Assembly: GCF_900474185.1 (NCBI RefSeq)
Contig: NZ_UCNW01000009.1
Coordinates: 496,001 to 560,000, forward strand
Source of the DNA: Synechococcus sp. UW69
Lineage (GTDB): Bacteria; Cyanobacteriota; Cyanobacteriia; PCC-6307; Cyanobiaceae
Direction: 5' to 3'
Length of the DNA stretch: 64,000 nucleotides
Shown here: piece by piece, positions 17,947 through 28,790 of the stretch
Layout: every line of letters starts with the position of its first letter
Numbering within the stretch: position 1 is the stretch's first letter
Made by a program: the position numbers and the translations under genes
The notes under the pieces: generated by a model
Databases searched by the model: none
What the model was told of the DNA's origin: nothing
What the model saw: the letters and a program-made list of their open reading frames with translations, nothing else

Positions 17947-20873
17947 CCCAGACACCGTCTTTCCCGTTGCTGGAGCATCCGGCCTTCCGCGGTGTCTCTG
18001 ATGTCTCGGCTTACAGGTTGGAGAGCAGCAGCAATTTGCTCCGTTTCGAGCTTGGCGGGCAGCTGTGTGATCCCAACGACATCCCGGCCCGGATCCTGGT
18101 CATCCTCCAAGGCCAGGCTAGGCTTGTTGGTCGTAACAATGGCCGCCTCACGACGGTCGGCAAGTTCGGCCCCGGCAGTGTGATTGGGGCCGCCAGTCAT
18201 CTTTGCGGTGCCCCTTGCGAGAACGTGATCGCCGCTGAGGAGGTGATTGCCTGTGCACTCTCCGACGAACTCTGGCGCGAGCTCTATTACAGCGAACCCA
18301 CATTCCGAAACTGGTGCGATCAACAGCTCTGGCCCCAGGAGCTGCTCAAGCTGTTGGAAGCTCTTGAGCAGAACAACCCTGAGACCGAGAGCTCTGCCCT
18401 TGAAAAGCTGGACAGTGCCCTGCATTCCGCCGAGCGCTGTGCTCCGAACTCCACTGCGGTGGATGCAGCCCTGGCTGCCGGGAAGCGTCTGTATGTCACA
18501 AGTGCGTGGGGCGATCTGACCGTCGGTCAACCGGTTCGATCATTTGCGGACATGCCGTCCTGCGAACCTTTTTCGCTGCGTCTGGTGGCGCTGCCGTCAA
18601 TCGAGGCTTCCGCCTTGGAGCCCCTGGATGAGAGCGATCCAGAGAAAGCCCTGACGCCGTTCGAATCCATTCAAGATGCCGAGATACTTCCCCCCGTCAG
18701 CAGCTACAGCCCAGAGCGGAATGTGGTGGACGGTCTAAGGCTGATTCGTGCTGATGGTTCTCTTCAGGAAACCTTGGCCTGTTTTCAGATGCTGGCGCAG
18801 CTGATGAAGCTGCCGTTTCGCCGTGATTCGATCGAGAAGGTTCTTCAGGACAACCTCGGTCGTGGCCTGACTCCGAATCTCCAGCTCTGTGGGCAGCTGG
18901 CGGCCAGTCTTGGTCTGCACGTAATGGCGGCAAGGGTCCCGGCGGGAGCGGGAACGCGTCTCCAGGTGCCCTCAATGCTCCCGTGGAAGGGAGGCTTTGC
19001 TCTGGTGATCGCCAGCAGTGAGCGGGGTCTGAAGCTGGCCTCGCCCAGGCAGGGCATGGTGACCCTGGCGCCGGATGATCTCGCGGAGCAGTTCCCCGAT
19101 GGGATTGAACTGCTTCTGATGGAGCGGTCCAATTCCACGCCCGATCAGAAGTTCGGCCCAGGGTGGTTTTGGCCTGCTCTGAAGCGCTATCGAGGCGTGT
19201 TGATCCAGGTGCTGTCCGCCAGTTTTGTGGTGCAGCTGTTCACCCTGGCCAATCCGCTGCTGATCCAGGTGATCATCGACAAGGTGATTACCCAGCGCAG
19301 CCTGGACACGCTGCAAGTACTTGGAATCGCCCTCGTGGTGGTGACCATTCTTGAGGGGGTGCTCGGCAGCCTCAAGACCTTCCTTTTTGCGGAAACCACC
19401 AACCGGATTGATCAGCGCCTTGGGGCTGAGGTGATCGACCACCTGTTGCGTCTTCCCCTTGGCTATTTCGATCGGCGCCCTGTGGGTGAATTGGGAACTC
19501 GGGTGGCTGAACTGGAGAAGATCCGCAATTTCCTCACCGGTCAAGCCCTCAACACCATCCTGGATGCCGCCTTTTCTGTGATCTACATCGCGGTGATGCT
19601 GATTTACAGCTGGCTGCTCACGTTGATCGCCCTCTCCGTTCTTCCGATTCAGATCGGACTGACGATCGTGGGTGCGCCCCTCTTCCGCCGTCAGTTCCGT
19701 GCGGCTGCTGAAGAAAACGCCAAGACCCAGAGTCATCTGGTGGAGGTGCTCACCGGCATCCAGACGGTGAAGGCCCAGAACGTGGAGATGGTCAGCCGCT
19801 GGCGCTGGCAGGGTTTCTATTCCCAATACATCGCCCGCACCTTTGAGAAAACCATCACCGGCACGGCCCTGAATCAGACCAGCCAGGTGCTGCAGAAGAT
19901 CTCTCAGTTAATGGTGCTCTGGATTGGTGCCTCCATGGTGCTGAGTGGCGATCTGACTCTGGGGCAGCTGATCGCGTTCCGGATTATCTCCGGTTACGTC
20001 ACCCAACCCCTGCTGCGCCTGTCCACGATCTGGCAGAACATCCAGGAACTGCGCGTCAGCTTTGAACGGCTTGCCGATGTGATCGATACACCAGAGGAAT
20101 CCGATGAAGTCGATAAATCAAAGGTGATGCTGCCACCGCTGCAGGGAGACGTGCGGTTTGAGAATTTGTCCTTTCGATTCCGTCCCGGGCAGCCGCAGGT
20201 GCTGAAGGAAGTGAATCTTGAGATTCCTGCCGGCACCTTTGTGGGCATCGTGGGCCAGAGCGGAAGCGGCAAGAGCACGCTGATGAAACTGCTGCCCCGG
20301 CTCTATGCACCCGAGGGAGGCCGGATCCTGATCGATGACTACGACATCGGAAAGGTCGAGCTTTATTCCCTGCGTCGTCAGATCGGCATTGTTCCTCAGG
20401 ATCCCCTCTTGTTCAGCGGAACCGTGAGTGACAACATTGCGCTCACAAACCCTGAAGCGTCCAGTGAGGAGATCGTGCGGGCCGCACGTCTCGCGAATGC
20501 CCATGACTTCATCATGGATCTTCCCAGTGGCTACAGCACGCCTGTTGGTGAACGGGGTGCTGCCCTCAGCGGAGGACAGAGACAGCGAGTTGCCATCGCC
20601 CGCACCTTGCTGAGCAACCCCAGGCTGCTGGTGATGGATGAGGCCACAAGCGCCCTCGACTACGAAACCGAACGGAAGGTCTGCGACAACCTTCTCGACA
20701 ACCTCAACGACCGCACCGTCTTCTTCATCACCCACCGTCTGTCGACCATCCGTAAGGCCGACGTGATTGTGATGTTGCACCAGGGAGCTGTTGTTGAAGT
20801 CGGCACGCACGATGACCTCATGACGCACCGCGGTCGCTATTACGCCCTTTACCGCCAGCAGGAGAGCTCCTGA
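17943..20873 (+). CDS. Type I secretion ABC exporter with cyclic-nucleotide-binding-like and C39-like N-terminus
   Basis: 976 residues. A cNMP-binding-like domain (about 20-130) includes ILVILQGQARLV and GPGSVIGAASHL, the beta-roll pattern. A C39-like domain (about 250-380) lacks the catalytic cysteine, followed by the ABC membrane domain with FDRRPVGELGTRVAELEKIRN-type coupling loop, and the ATPase with Walker A GQSGSGKST, LSGGQRQR, LLVMDEATSALD and THRL. Peptidase-dead C39-like domains bind unfolded RTX substrates in HlyB-type systems. It forms an operon with the parvulin-like gene upstream and hlyD downstream (one-base overlap). Related exporter genes were hit in swimming-defective mutants of WH8102 (from memory, unverified). 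Confidence 0.88.
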   Translation: MTQTPSFPLLEHPAFRGVSDVSAYRLESSSNLLRFELGGQLCDPNDIPARILVILQGQARLVGRNNGRLTTVGKFGPGSVIGAASHLCGAPCENVIAAEEVIACALSDELWRELYYSEPTFRNWCDQQLWPQELLKLLEALEQNNPETESSALEKLDSALHSAERCAPNSTAVDAALAAGKRLYVTSAWGDLTVGQPVRSFADMPSCEPFSLRLVALPSIEASALEPLDESDPEKALTPFESIQDAEILPPVSSYSPERNVVDGLRLIRADGSLQETLACFQMLAQLMKLPFRRDSIEKVLQDNLGRGLTPNLQLCGQLAASLGLHVMAARVPAGAGTRLQVPSMLPWKGGFALVIASSERGLKLASPRQGMVTLAPDDLAEQFPDGIELLLMERSNSTPDQKFGPGWFWPALKRYRGVLIQVLSASFVVQLFTLANPLLIQVIIDKVITQRSLDTLQVLGIALVVVTILEGVLGSLKTFLFAETTNRIDQRLGAEVIDHLLRLPLGYFDRRPVGELGTRVAELEKIRNFLTGQALNTILDAAFSVIYIAVMLIYSWLLTLIALSVLPIQIGLTIVGAPLFRRQFRAAAEENAKTQSHLVEVLTGIQTVKAQNVEMVSRWRWQGFYSQYIARTFEKTITGTALNQTSQVLQKISQLMVLWIGASMVLSGDLTLGQLIAFRIISGYVTQPLLRLSTIWQNIQELRVSFERLADVIDTPEESDEVDKSKVMLPPLQGDVRFENLSFRFRPGQPQVLKEVNLEIPAGTFVGIVGQSGSGKSTLMKLLPRLYAPEGGRILIDDYDIGKVELYSLRRQIGIVPQDPLLFSGTVSDNIALTNPEASSEEIVRAARLANAHDFIMDLPSGYSTPVGERGAALSGGQRQRVAIARTLLSNPRLLVMDEATSALDYETERKVCDNLLDNLNDRTVFFITHRLSTIRKADVIVMLHQGAVVEVGTHDDLMTHRGRYYALYRQQESS

Positions 20874-22126
20874 TGAAGATGAATCCTCAAAAGTTGACGG
20901 CCCTCGTCAGGCAGGGGTCCAGCAATCTGGTTGGCACGTCCCGGGACTTTCTGCGTCGCTTTGACCCCGGCGACATGGGAGATGCAACCGATCTCAACAC
21001 CTACGACGAATCGATTCTTCAGCAGGGTCGCTTCTGGATGCGCACCGTCACCTGGACCCTGATTGGCAGCAGTCTGTTCGGTGTGGCCTGGCTGGCCTTT
21101 GCTCGGACGGAGGAGATCGTCGTAGCACCAGGCCAGCTGGAGCCGATCGGATCAGTCCAGGACATCCAGATGCCCGTGGGCGGTGTGGCGGATCAAATCC
21201 TCGTGGCCGAAGGTGATCGTGTGAAGGCCGGCCAGGTGCTGATGAAGCTGGACACTGAAGCCAGTGAGGAACAGCGCGTGAGTCTTGAAAAAAACATCAA
21301 GCTCATGCAGGAACAACTGCAGTTGAAAGAGCAGGAAAAGCTCAAAACCATCCAGGTCAATCAGGAAGAGGTGCTGATGTTGGAGAACAATCTGCAGTTG
21401 CAGGCCGAAATCCTGGAGCGCTACGAGCAGTTGGAGGCAGCTGGTGCCTTTTCCGAAGTGCAATACCTCAATCAGCAGAACGTCGTTGTCGAAACCCGCG
21501 GAAAATTGATGCAGACCAAGGCGGAACGCTTGCGCCAGATCGCCCTTCTCGATCAACAGACGGCTCAATTGAAGTCGGAGCTTGCCGATCTCAATGGGCG
21601 CTTGGTGGAGAGCAAGGTCACCCTGCGTTATCAGCAGCTCAGGTCGCCTGTGGATGGCGTGATCTTTGATCTCAAGCCCACGTCCCGTGGCTTCACCGCC
21701 CAATCCACCCAGACGGTCATGAAGGTGGTGCCGATGGGTTCGCTCGAAGCGAAGGTGGAGGTGCCAAGCAACAAGATCGGTTTTGTGCAGGTGCCACCGG
21801 GTTGTCCTGAAAAGCGTGACGCTTGCATGACTGCCGATATCAGCATCGACTCCTTCCCTTCCACTGATTTCGGAGTGCTCAAGGGCAAAGTGATTCGCAT
21901 CGGTTCCGATGCCCTAGAGCCTGACCCCCAGGAGCAGCGTCAGGAACTCAGTTTCCCGGTCACGATTCAGCTGGATGATCAACAGCTGAAGCTCAAGACG
22001 GGATCCTCCTTGCCCCTGCAGGTGGGCATGAGCCTGACGGCGAACATCAAGCTGCGCAAGGTCTCCTACCTGCAGCTGCTGCTGGGAGAATTCCAGGACA
22101 AGGCGGAATCGCTACAGCGTCTCTGA
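20873..22126 (+). CDS. HlyD-family membrane fusion protein
   Basis: 417 residues. One transmembrane helix (about 50-70, TWTLIGSSLFGVAWLAF) leads into a lipoyl half-motif VVAPGQLEPIGSVQDIQMP and GGVADQILVAEGDRVKAGQVLMKLD, then a long coiled coil (about 130-240, rich in E, Q and L), a second lipoyl part (RSPVDGVIFDL) and a beta-barrel end. This is the periplasmic adaptor that links an inner-membrane ABC exporter to a TolC-like outer-membrane channel. It is the only HlyD in the window and may serve both exporters. No TolC gene is present here. Confidence 0.88.
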   Translation: MKMNPQKLTALVRQGSSNLVGTSRDFLRRFDPGDMGDATDLNTYDESILQQGRFWMRTVTWTLIGSSLFGVAWLAFARTEEIVVAPGQLEPIGSVQDIQMPVGGVADQILVAEGDRVKAGQVLMKLDTEASEEQRVSLEKNIKLMQEQLQLKEQEKLKTIQVNQEEVLMLENNLQLQAEILERYEQLEAAGAFSEVQYLNQQNVVVETRGKLMQTKAERLRQIALLDQQTAQLKSELADLNGRLVESKVTLRYQQLRSPVDGVIFDLKPTSRGFTAQSTQTVMKVVPMGSLEAKVEVPSNKIGFVQVPPGCPEKRDACMTADISIDSFPSTDFGVLKGKVIRIGSDALEPDPQEQRQELSFPVTIQLDDQQLKLKTGSSLPLQVGMSLTANIKLRKVSYLQLLLGEFQDKAESLQRL

Positions 22127-22130
22127 GTCA

Positions 22131-23384
22131 GTGCGGATCCTTTTCGTTCATCAGAACTTTCCAGGGCAGTACGTCCATATCCTTCGCCGTTTGTCTCGAC
22201 TTGGTGGGCATCAAGTGATTGGGTTGGGGATTAATGAAGTCGGTCCTTTGGGCAAGCTTCCAGATAATATTGCTTATTTTCGTTATTCCCTTAGTCAGGG
22301 CAATGGTGCAGGTGTTCACCCCCTGGCAAGAGAAACTGAAACCAAAGTGATTCGGGCGGAGGGGGTCGCCCGAGCAGCTTCTCGACTGCGTGATCAGGGA
22401 TTTTATCCAGACTTGATCTGTGCTCATCCTGGTTGGGGTGAGGCTATGTTTTTGCGTACCGTTTGGCCGGATACTCCAGTTCTTTGTTATCAAGAATTTT
22501 TCTATCGTGAGCATGGTTTCGATGCCAATTTTGATCCTGAGTTTCTAGATGAAAAGCGGGATTGGGATTACGTTGCGCGAATAATCATGAAAAATGCTTA
22601 TTTGCAAGTAACGCTGGAGCAGGCCACATGGAATGTTTCTCCAACCCATTTTCAGGCGAGCAGTTATCCGGAGCACTGGCGTCGAAAAATCAGCGTGATT
22701 CATGACGGCATTGATCTCCAGCAGGCTCGTCCCCATCCATCACCGGAGCCGCTCAAGCTGCCTGATGGCACCGTGTTGGAGAAGGGTCAACCGATCGTCA
22801 CCTTTGTGAACCGCTGCCTGGAGCCCTATCGGGGCTGCCACACCTTCATCCGGGCCATTCCTGAACTGCAGCGGCAATACCCCGAAGCGCGGTTGGTGAT
22901 CGTCGGCAAGACCAAGGGGGTGAGCTACGGCGCTGAGTGCCCGGACGGGGAGTGGGGTGAGCGCTTCCTGGCGGAAATCGATGGTCAGTACGACCCGAGC
23001 CGGGTTCATTTCACGGGCCCCTTGCCTTACAGCCAGTTCATTCCCTTGCTGCAGCTCAGTGCTTGCCACGTGTATCTCACCTACCCCTTTGTGATGAGCT
23101 GGAGCTTGCTGGAGGCAATGGCCTGTGGTTGTGCGGTGGTGGGGTCCGACACGGCTCCGGTGCGGGAGGTCGTTCGTCACGGCCAGAACGGTGTGCTGGT
23201 GGATTTCTTCTCACCCGCAGATCTGGCCGCGGCGGTGGTTGAGCTGCTCAACGATCCTCAGCGCGCTGCTGGCTTTGGTGCAGCGGCCCGAGAGACGGTC
23301 GAACGTAGTTATGACCTTGATGCCTGCGTCACTCGACAACTGGCTTTGATGGACCTGGTGGCCACTCGCAGCATCGTGGCCTGA
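22131..23384 (+). CDS. GT4-family glycosyltransferase
   Basis: 417 residues from GTG 22131. N-terminal half: [21 protein letters not shown], an acceptor-side Rossmann motif. C-terminal half: [30 protein letters not shown], and [26 protein letters not shown]-type donor site with the E-x7-E glutamates. It starts five bases after hlyD and may be part of that operon. The first 600 bases look AT-richer (about 47 percent GC by eye) than the last 650 (about 62 percent), as if two lineages had been joined. The partial gene at 1-344 is a relative of the C-terminal half. Confidence 0.88.
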   Translation: MRILFVHQNFPGQYVHILRRLSRLGGHQVIGLGINEVGPLGKLPDNIAYFRYSLSQGNGAGVHPLARETETKVIRAEGVARAASRLRDQGFYPDLICAHPGWGEAMFLRTVWPDTPVLCYQEFFYREHGFDANFDPEFLDEKRDWDYVARIIMKNAYLQVTLEQATWNVSPTHFQASSYPEHWRRKISVIHDGIDLQQARPHPSPEPLKLPDGTVLEKGQPIVTFVNRCLEPYRGCHTFIRAIPELQRQYPEARLVIVGKTKGVSYGAECPDGEWGERFLAEIDGQYDPSRVHFTGPLPYSQFIPLLQLSACHVYLTYPFVMSWSLLEAMACGCAVVGSDTAPVREVVRHGQNGVLVDFFSPADLAAAVVELLNDPQRAAGFGAAARETVERSYDLDACVTRQLALMDLVATRSIVA

Positions 23385-23425
23385 GGTCACCCGGCAGACT
23401 GGGCCGCTGTACCCGCATCCCGCAC

Positions 23426-24718
23426 GTGAGTCAGCTCCAGAGCCTCAGGGGCATGGTGGATCTGCTGCCGGAGGCGCTTCAGCGCTGGCAGGCGGTGGAG
23501 GCGATGGCTCGGGAGTATTTCCAGCGTTCAGGGTTTGGCGAGATTCGGACGCCGCTTCTGGAGACGACCGATCTGTTCTGCCGTGGCATCGGTGAGGGCA
23601 CCGATGTGGTGGGCAAAGAGATGTACAGCTTTCAAGACCGGGGCGATCGCTCCTGCACCTTGCGGCCGGAAGGCACGGCCTCCGTGGTGCGTGCGGCCCT
23701 TCAGCACGGTTTGCTCAGTCAGGGTGCACAGAAGCTCTGGTATGCGGGGCCGATGTTTCGCTACGAGCGCCCCCAGGCCGGCCGGCAGCGTCAGTTCCAC
23801 CAGATCGGTGTGGAGTGGCTGGGTGCTAGCAGTGCCCGTAGCGATGTTGAGGTGATCGCTCTGGCTTGGGACCTCCTGGCCAGCCTTGGGGTTGGGGGAT
23901 TGGAGCTGGAATTGAACAGCCTTGGCACGGCGGAGGACCGCCAGGCCTACCGCAATGCACTAGTGGCCTGGCTCGAACAGCGGTCTGACGCTTTAGATCC
24001 TGATTCCCAGGCCCGACTCAGCACCAATCCGCTGCGGATCCTTGATTCCAAAAACAAGGACACTCAGACCCTGCTGGAGCAGGCACCCACTCTTGTGGAT
24101 GCGCTCTGTGATGCCAGCCGTGAGCGTTTTGCCGACGTGCAGCAGGGGCTGACCGCCCTTGGCATTCCCTTCCGACTCAATCCCAGGCTGGTGCGTGGCT
24201 TGGATTACTACAGCCACACGGCTTTCGAGATCACCAGTGACCAACTCGGTGCCCAGGCCACCGTGTGCGGTGGTGGCCGTTACGACGGCTTGATCGGCCA
24301 GTTGGGAGGAGCCCCAACCCCCGCCATCGGTTGGGCTCTTGGAATGGAACGGCTTTTGCTCGTGCTTGAGGCTGCTGCGCAGGCGGATTCTCAAGGAGTC
24401 GCCGCCCGACTGACGGCGACTCCATCAGCCGAGGTTTATGTGGTGAACAGAGGTGGGGAGGCTGAGTGTGTTGCCCTGTCCTTGGCACGGGAGCTTCGGG
24501 CCGCTGGGCTTTGGGTCGAATTGGATGCGTCGGGCTCCTCTTTCGGCAAGCAGTTCAAGCGGGCCGATCGCAGCGGTGCGCGCTGGGCGCTGGTGCTCGG
24601 CGATGAGGAGGCCCAGGCGGGAATGGTGCGCCTCAAGCCGTTGCAGCAGCAGGGTGAGGAATCCACCGTTGCGATCTCGCCGGTGGCCGCGATTGTGGAT
24701 GCACTGCGCACCCCCTGA
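23426..24718 (+). CDS. hisS: Histidyl-tRNA synthetase
   Basis: 430 residues, normal length. Class II synthetase motif 2 with [15 protein letters not shown], the histidine-specific [12 protein letters not shown] loop, motif 3 GWALGMERL, and a C-terminal anticodon-binding domain with [10 protein letters not shown] and [20 protein letters not shown]. It charges tRNA-His in the cytoplasm. Begins with GTG; 41 bases separate it from the glycosyltransferase and two from the next gene. Confidence 0.96.
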   Translation: MSQLQSLRGMVDLLPEALQRWQAVEAMAREYFQRSGFGEIRTPLLETTDLFCRGIGEGTDVVGKEMYSFQDRGDRSCTLRPEGTASVVRAALQHGLLSQGAQKLWYAGPMFRYERPQAGRQRQFHQIGVEWLGASSARSDVEVIALAWDLLASLGVGGLELELNSLGTAEDRQAYRNALVAWLEQRSDALDPDSQARLSTNPLRILDSKNKDTQTLLEQAPTLVDALCDASRERFADVQQGLTALGIPFRLNPRLVRGLDYYSHTAFEITSDQLGAQATVCGGGRYDGLIGQLGGAPTPAIGWALGMERLLLVLEAAAQADSQGVAARLTATPSAEVYVVNRGGEAECVALSLARELRAAGLWVELDASGSSFGKQFKRADRSGARWALVLGDEEAQAGMVRLKPLQQQGEESTVAISPVAAIVDALRTP

Positions 24719-24720
24719 GT

Positions 24721-25671
24721 ATGCAGATCCACCTCGTCACTGGCGGTGCCGGCTTTCTCGGCTCCCATCTGATCGACCGCCTGATGGAGGGCGGTGATGA
24801 GGTGATCTGTCTCGACAATTACTTCACCGGCCGCAAGGCCAACATCGCCCGCTGGATTGGCCATCCCCGCTTCGAGCTCATCCGTCACGACGTCACGGAA
24901 CCGATCAAGCTGGAGGTCGACCGGATCTGGCATCTGGCCTGTCCTGCCTCGCCGATTCACTATCAGTTCAATCCGGTCAAAACGGCCAAGACCAGTTTTC
25001 TCGGCACGTACAACATGCTGGGTCTGGCTCGGCGGGTAGGAGCGCGGTTGCTGCTGGCCAGCACCAGTGAGGTGTATGGCGATCCTGAGGTGCATCCCCA
25101 GCCCGAGAGTTACTGGGGTTCTGTCAATCCGATCGGTGTGCGTAGTTGCTACGACGAGGGAAAGCGCATCGCTGAAACCCTTTGTTTTGATTACCAGCGC
25201 ATGAATGGTGTTGAGGTGCGGGTAGCGCGCATCTTCAACACCTATGGCCCGCGCATGCTCCTGGATGACGGCCGGGTGGTGAGCAACTTCATCGTTCAGG
25301 CTCTGCGGGGCGAACCACTGACGCTCTACGGAGATGGCCGCCAGACCCGCTCGTTCTGTTATGTCAGTGATCTCATCGAGGGGCTGATCCTCCTGATGAA
25401 CGGTGAGCACAACGGGCCTATCAACCTAGGCAATCCTGCTGAATTCACGATTCGAGAGTTGGCGCAGCTGGTGCGTATGCGGATCAATCCGGAGCTGCCT
25501 TTGGAGGAGATGCCCTTACCACAGGATGACCCTCAACAGCGGCAACCGGCGATTGACCTCGCCCGTCAGCAGCTCGACTGGCAGCCGACTGTGTCACTGG
25601 AGCAGGGTCTGGCTCCCACCATCGACTCCTTCCGTAATCTCCTGGAACTTGAAGAAGGTTGCGGGACGTGA
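24721..25671 (+). CDS. UDP-glucuronate decarboxylase (UDP-xylose synthase)
   Basis: 316 residues, extended [62 protein letters not shown], catalytic Y-x3-K in [11 protein letters not shown], and [10 protein letters not shown] are the signature of UXS enzymes. Converts UDP-glucuronate to UDP-xylose with internal NAD. The gene starts right after hisS and overlaps the UDP-glucose dehydrogenase gene that makes its substrate by four bases, so the pair is coupled. Confidence 0.93.
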   Translation: MQIHLVTGGAGFLGSHLIDRLMEGGDEVICLDNYFTGRKANIARWIGHPRFELIRHDVTEPIKLEVDRIWHLACPASPIHYQFNPVKTAKTSFLGTYNMLGLARRVGARLLLASTSEVYGDPEVHPQPESYWGSVNPIGVRSCYDEGKRIAETLCFDYQRMNGVEVRVARIFNTYGPRMLLDDGRVVSNFIVQALRGEPLTLYGDGRQTRSFCYVSDLIEGLILLMNGEHNGPINLGNPAEFTIRELAQLVRMRINPELPLEEMPLPQDDPQQRQPAIDLARQQLDWQPTVSLEQGLAPTIDSFRNLLELEEGCGT

Positions 25672-27071
25672 AGATTCAACGGATCTGCTGCATCGGTGCG
25701 GGGTATGTGGGCGGACCGACCATGGCGGTGATCGCTGATCGCTGCCAGCAGGTTCAAGTGCAGGTGGTGGATATCAACCAGGCGCGAATTGATGCTTGGA
25801 ATGATCCCGACCTTGGCAAGTTGCCTGTGTATGAACCAGGGCTCGACCGCGTGGTCGAACGGGCTCGGGGACGCAACCTGCATTTCTCCACCGATGTGGC
25901 CGCTTCCATTGCCGCTGCGGACATGGTGTTCATTTCGGTCAACACGCCCACCAAGACCAAGGGGCTCGGAGCTGGACAGGCCAGTGATCTCCGTTGGGTG
26001 GAAGCCTGTGCCCGTGAGGTGGCTCAGGCGGCCACCGGTCACACGATCGTCGTGGAGAAGAGCACCCTGCCCGTGAGAACGGCTGCCGCCATTAAAACCA
26101 TCCTGGAAGCAGCTAGTGACGGAGAGGATCAACGGACCTTTTCGGTGCTCTCCAATCCCGAGTTTCTGGCGGAAGGAACGGCCATTAGCGATCTGGAGGC
26201 CCCCGACCGGGTCTTGATCGGTGGTGATGATCCTGCATCCATTGATTCCCTCGCCGAGATCTACGCCCACTGGGTTCCTCAGCAGCAGATTTTGCGCACC
26301 AACCTTTGGAGTAGTGAGCTCTCAAAGCTCACCGCTAATGCCTTCTTAGCGCAGCGCATCAGCTCGATTAACTCCATTGCTGCCTTCTGCGAGGCCAGTG
26401 GGGCGGATGTACGTGAGGTGGCTCGGGCGATTGGCACCGACAGTCGGATCGGCCCGAAATTCCTCAATGCTGGGCCGGGGTTCGGTGGTAGCTGTTTCCA
26501 AAAGGACATCCTCAACCTGGTGTATCTCTGCCGTCATTTCGGCCTGCCGGAGGTGGCGGATTACTGGGAGAGTGTGGTGGCTCTGAACACGTGGCAACAG
26601 CACCGCATTGCCCGGTTGGTGGTGCAAAAGTTGTTCGGCACTGTGACTGGAAAGCGGCTGGCGATTCTTGGTTTTGCTTTCAAGGCCGACACCAACGACA
26701 CCCGCGAAGCTCCGGCGATTCGCATCTGCCGAGATCTTCTCGAGGAAGGTGCTCAGCTGTCCATTCACGATCCCAAGGTGTCTGCTCAACAGATGGCACG
26801 GGACCTTCAACAGGAAGCAGCACCTCAGGCGGGCTCCCTCAGTGGAACCGGTAGTTGGGCTGAAGCCGGCACCATTGAAGATGCCGTGACAGGTGCCGAT
26901 GCCGTGTTGGTGCTCACTGAATGGCAGCAATACCGCGATCTCAATTGGATGTCTCTTGCCGGCCGGATGCGCAAGCCGGCATGGGTCTTTGATGCGAGGG
27001 CGGTTGCCGACCCCGAACAGGTGAGAGCCGCGGGCCTAAGCCTTTGGCGAGTGGGGGATGGTGAGGGTTGA
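25668..27071 (+). CDS. ugd: UDP-glucose 6-dehydrogenase
   Basis: 467 residues from GTG 25668, overlapping the previous stop. NAD motif [24 protein letters not shown] loop, [21 protein letters not shown], and the catalytic cysteine in [12 protein letters not shown] (about residue 276). Oxidises UDP-glucose to UDP-glucuronate, the substrate of both the decarboxylase before it and the epimerase after it. The eukaryote-like features (long size, [10 protein letters not shown]) are seen in many bacterial UGDs as well. Confidence 0.95.
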   Translation: MKIQRICCIGAGYVGGPTMAVIADRCQQVQVQVVDINQARIDAWNDPDLGKLPVYEPGLDRVVERARGRNLHFSTDVAASIAAADMVFISVNTPTKTKGLGAGQASDLRWVEACAREVAQAATGHTIVVEKSTLPVRTAAAIKTILEAASDGEDQRTFSVLSNPEFLAEGTAISDLEAPDRVLIGGDDPASIDSLAEIYAHWVPQQQILRTNLWSSELSKLTANAFLAQRISSINSIAAFCEASGADVREVARAIGTDSRIGPKFLNAGPGFGGSCFQKDILNLVYLCRHFGLPEVADYWESVVALNTWQQHRIARLVVQKLFGTVTGKRLAILGFAFKADTNDTREAPAIRICRDLLEEGAQLSIHDPKVSAQQMARDLQQEAAPQAGSLSGTGSWAEAGTIEDAVTGADAVLVLTEWQQYRDLNWMSLAGRMRKPAWVFDARAVADPEQVRAAGLSLWRVGDGEG

Positions 27072-28090
27072 TGGGGCGAACAGTTCTTGTCACTGGCGCT
27101 GCAGGCTTCATTGGCGCAGCCCTCTCGAGACGACTTCTGCAGCGTGGTGATCGTGTTGTCGGTCTCGACAATCTGAACAACTATTACGACCCCAGCCTTA
27201 AGCAGGCAAGGTTGGGTCAGATCGAAGCCGTGGCTCCTTCTGGAGCCTGGCGTTTTGAGCGTTTGGCGTTGGAAGATGGTGAGTCGTTGACGGCACTGTT
27301 TGCTGAAGAAAGGCCCAAGGTGGTGGTGAATCTGGCCGCGCAGGCTGGTGTTCGTTATTCCCTGGAGAACCCGGCGGCTTACATCCAGAGCAACCTGGTG
27401 GGCTTCGGGAATTTGCTCGAGGGCTGCCGCCATTCCGGCACCGAAAACCTTGTGTACGCCTCAAGTAGCTCGGTTTATGGCGGTAACCGTAATTTGCCGT
27501 TTCACGAACGTCAGCCGGTGAATCATCCGGTGAGCCTGTACGCCGCTAGCAAGAAGGCGAACGAGTTGATGGCTCATACCTACAGCCATCTCTATGGGCT
27601 GCCGGCTACAGGGTTGCGCTTTTTCACGGTGTATGGCCCCTGGGGGCGCCCCGACATGGCTCCGATGCTGTTTGCCAAAGCCATCCTTGCGGGTGAACCG
27701 ATCAAGGTTTTCAACCACGGCAAGATGCAGCGTGATTTCACCTACATCGACGACATCGTCGAGGGGGTGTTGCGTTGCTGCGACAAGCCGGCGACTTCCA
27801 ATGCTGCCTTTGATCCGCTGCAGCCGGACCCGGCCACGGCGGCGGCACCGCATCGGGTTTTCAATATCGGCAACAGTCAGCCCATCGAACTATTGCGCTT
27901 TATCGAGGTGATGGAGCAGACACTGGGCCGTGAGGCGGTGAAGGATTATCAACCGATGCAGCCGGGCGACGTTGTTTCTACGGCTGCCGACACATCAGCT
28001 CTTGAGAGTTGGATTGGTTTTAAACCTGCAACATCTCTTGTCTGCGGCATAAAAAATTTCACCGAATGGTTTACTGATTTCTATGATTGA
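27071..28090 (+). CDS. UDP-glucuronate 4-epimerase
   Basis: 339 residues from ATG 27071, overlapping the ugd stop by one base (TGATG). LVTGAAGFIGAALSRRLLQR, the family-specific LDNLNNYYDPSLKQARL, SSSSVYGGN, Y-x3-K in YAASKKANELMAH and FFTVYGPWGRPDMAP mark the GAE group that makes UDP-galacturonate. Last in the UXS-UGD-GAE operon. Downstream sequence becomes AT-rich and decayed. Confidence 0.92.
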   Translation: MGRTVLVTGAAGFIGAALSRRLLQRGDRVVGLDNLNNYYDPSLKQARLGQIEAVAPSGAWRFERLALEDGESLTALFAEERPKVVVNLAAQAGVRYSLENPAAYIQSNLVGFGNLLEGCRHSGTENLVYASSSSVYGGNRNLPFHERQPVNHPVSLYAASKKANELMAHTYSHLYGLPATGLRFFTVYGPWGRPDMAPMLFAKAILAGEPIKVFNHGKMQRDFTYIDDIVEGVLRCCDKPATSNAAFDPLQPDPATAAAPHRVFNIGNSQPIELLRFIEVMEQTLGREAVKDYQPMQPGDVVSTAADTSALESWIGFKPATSLVCGIKNFTEWFTDFYD

Positions 28091-28540
28091 GAAATTACTA
28101 ATACTTTGTTTTGGGAGGAAAAATTTTCCTTTGGGCATTCGCTATTTGCGTTTACACGATCGCCACTTTGAAGGTTCAGCAGTTGTTGCTGGAAAAATCT
28201 ACTGAATTGGCTTATTGAATGAAGCCAATTCTTGCTCGTGCCGATTAGTTCGTGATATATCAATTTTTTTACGATAATATTTTGGTGGCTTGCAGATTAA
28301 TCGATCGCTTTTGATTTTCCTAGTCTTTCCCCGATTTTGGCTGGTTAATGCGATTTTATTAGTAAAAGCTGAAAGCTGGAAAGAGCCCTGAATATAGTAG
28401 ATAACAATATTTTCTAGTGCTGTGTATTGGCACTACTCCTTATGCAGAGGTTGAGCTCTTAAATGATGATTTTAAATTGTGGTCTGAACTTTTTGCCGAA
28501 ATCAGTGTTGCCTGTCATTGATTGATTTCTTGTCTCTCTG
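28083..28540 (+). pseudogene. Possible decayed gene after the UDP-sugar operon
   Basis: A frame opened by ATG 28083 (overlapping the preceding stop) shows protein-like text with several stops (MIEKLLILCFGRKNFPLG, later NRSLLIFLVFPRFWLVNA), then a shifted frame from 28417 reads VLCIGTTPYAEVELL and on to a stop near 28520. No family was recognised; a broken glycosyltransferase is one guess. From about 28541 to 28790 nothing was seen. The whole 28091-29528 stretch has no intact gene. Confidence 0.3.
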
Positions 28541-28790
28541 AAGTATTTATTAGTTGTTATAATTGATTTTTGAAGAGGCTTCTTGCGTTACGGCCATTAG
28601 ACTTATAACTATAATGTCGATATCGCGCTCTTCGATTTTTAATAAACATGCACTATAAATTTAAGGGTAGACAGATAGTTGACAAGATGACTGCTCACAA
28701 ATACTTGTTAATTGCAGGAAGTTGAAACTGTGGAATGATCTATTCGCATGATTGCTAAGTCTAGGTAGGCTGTTCACAAAGATCTCATAA

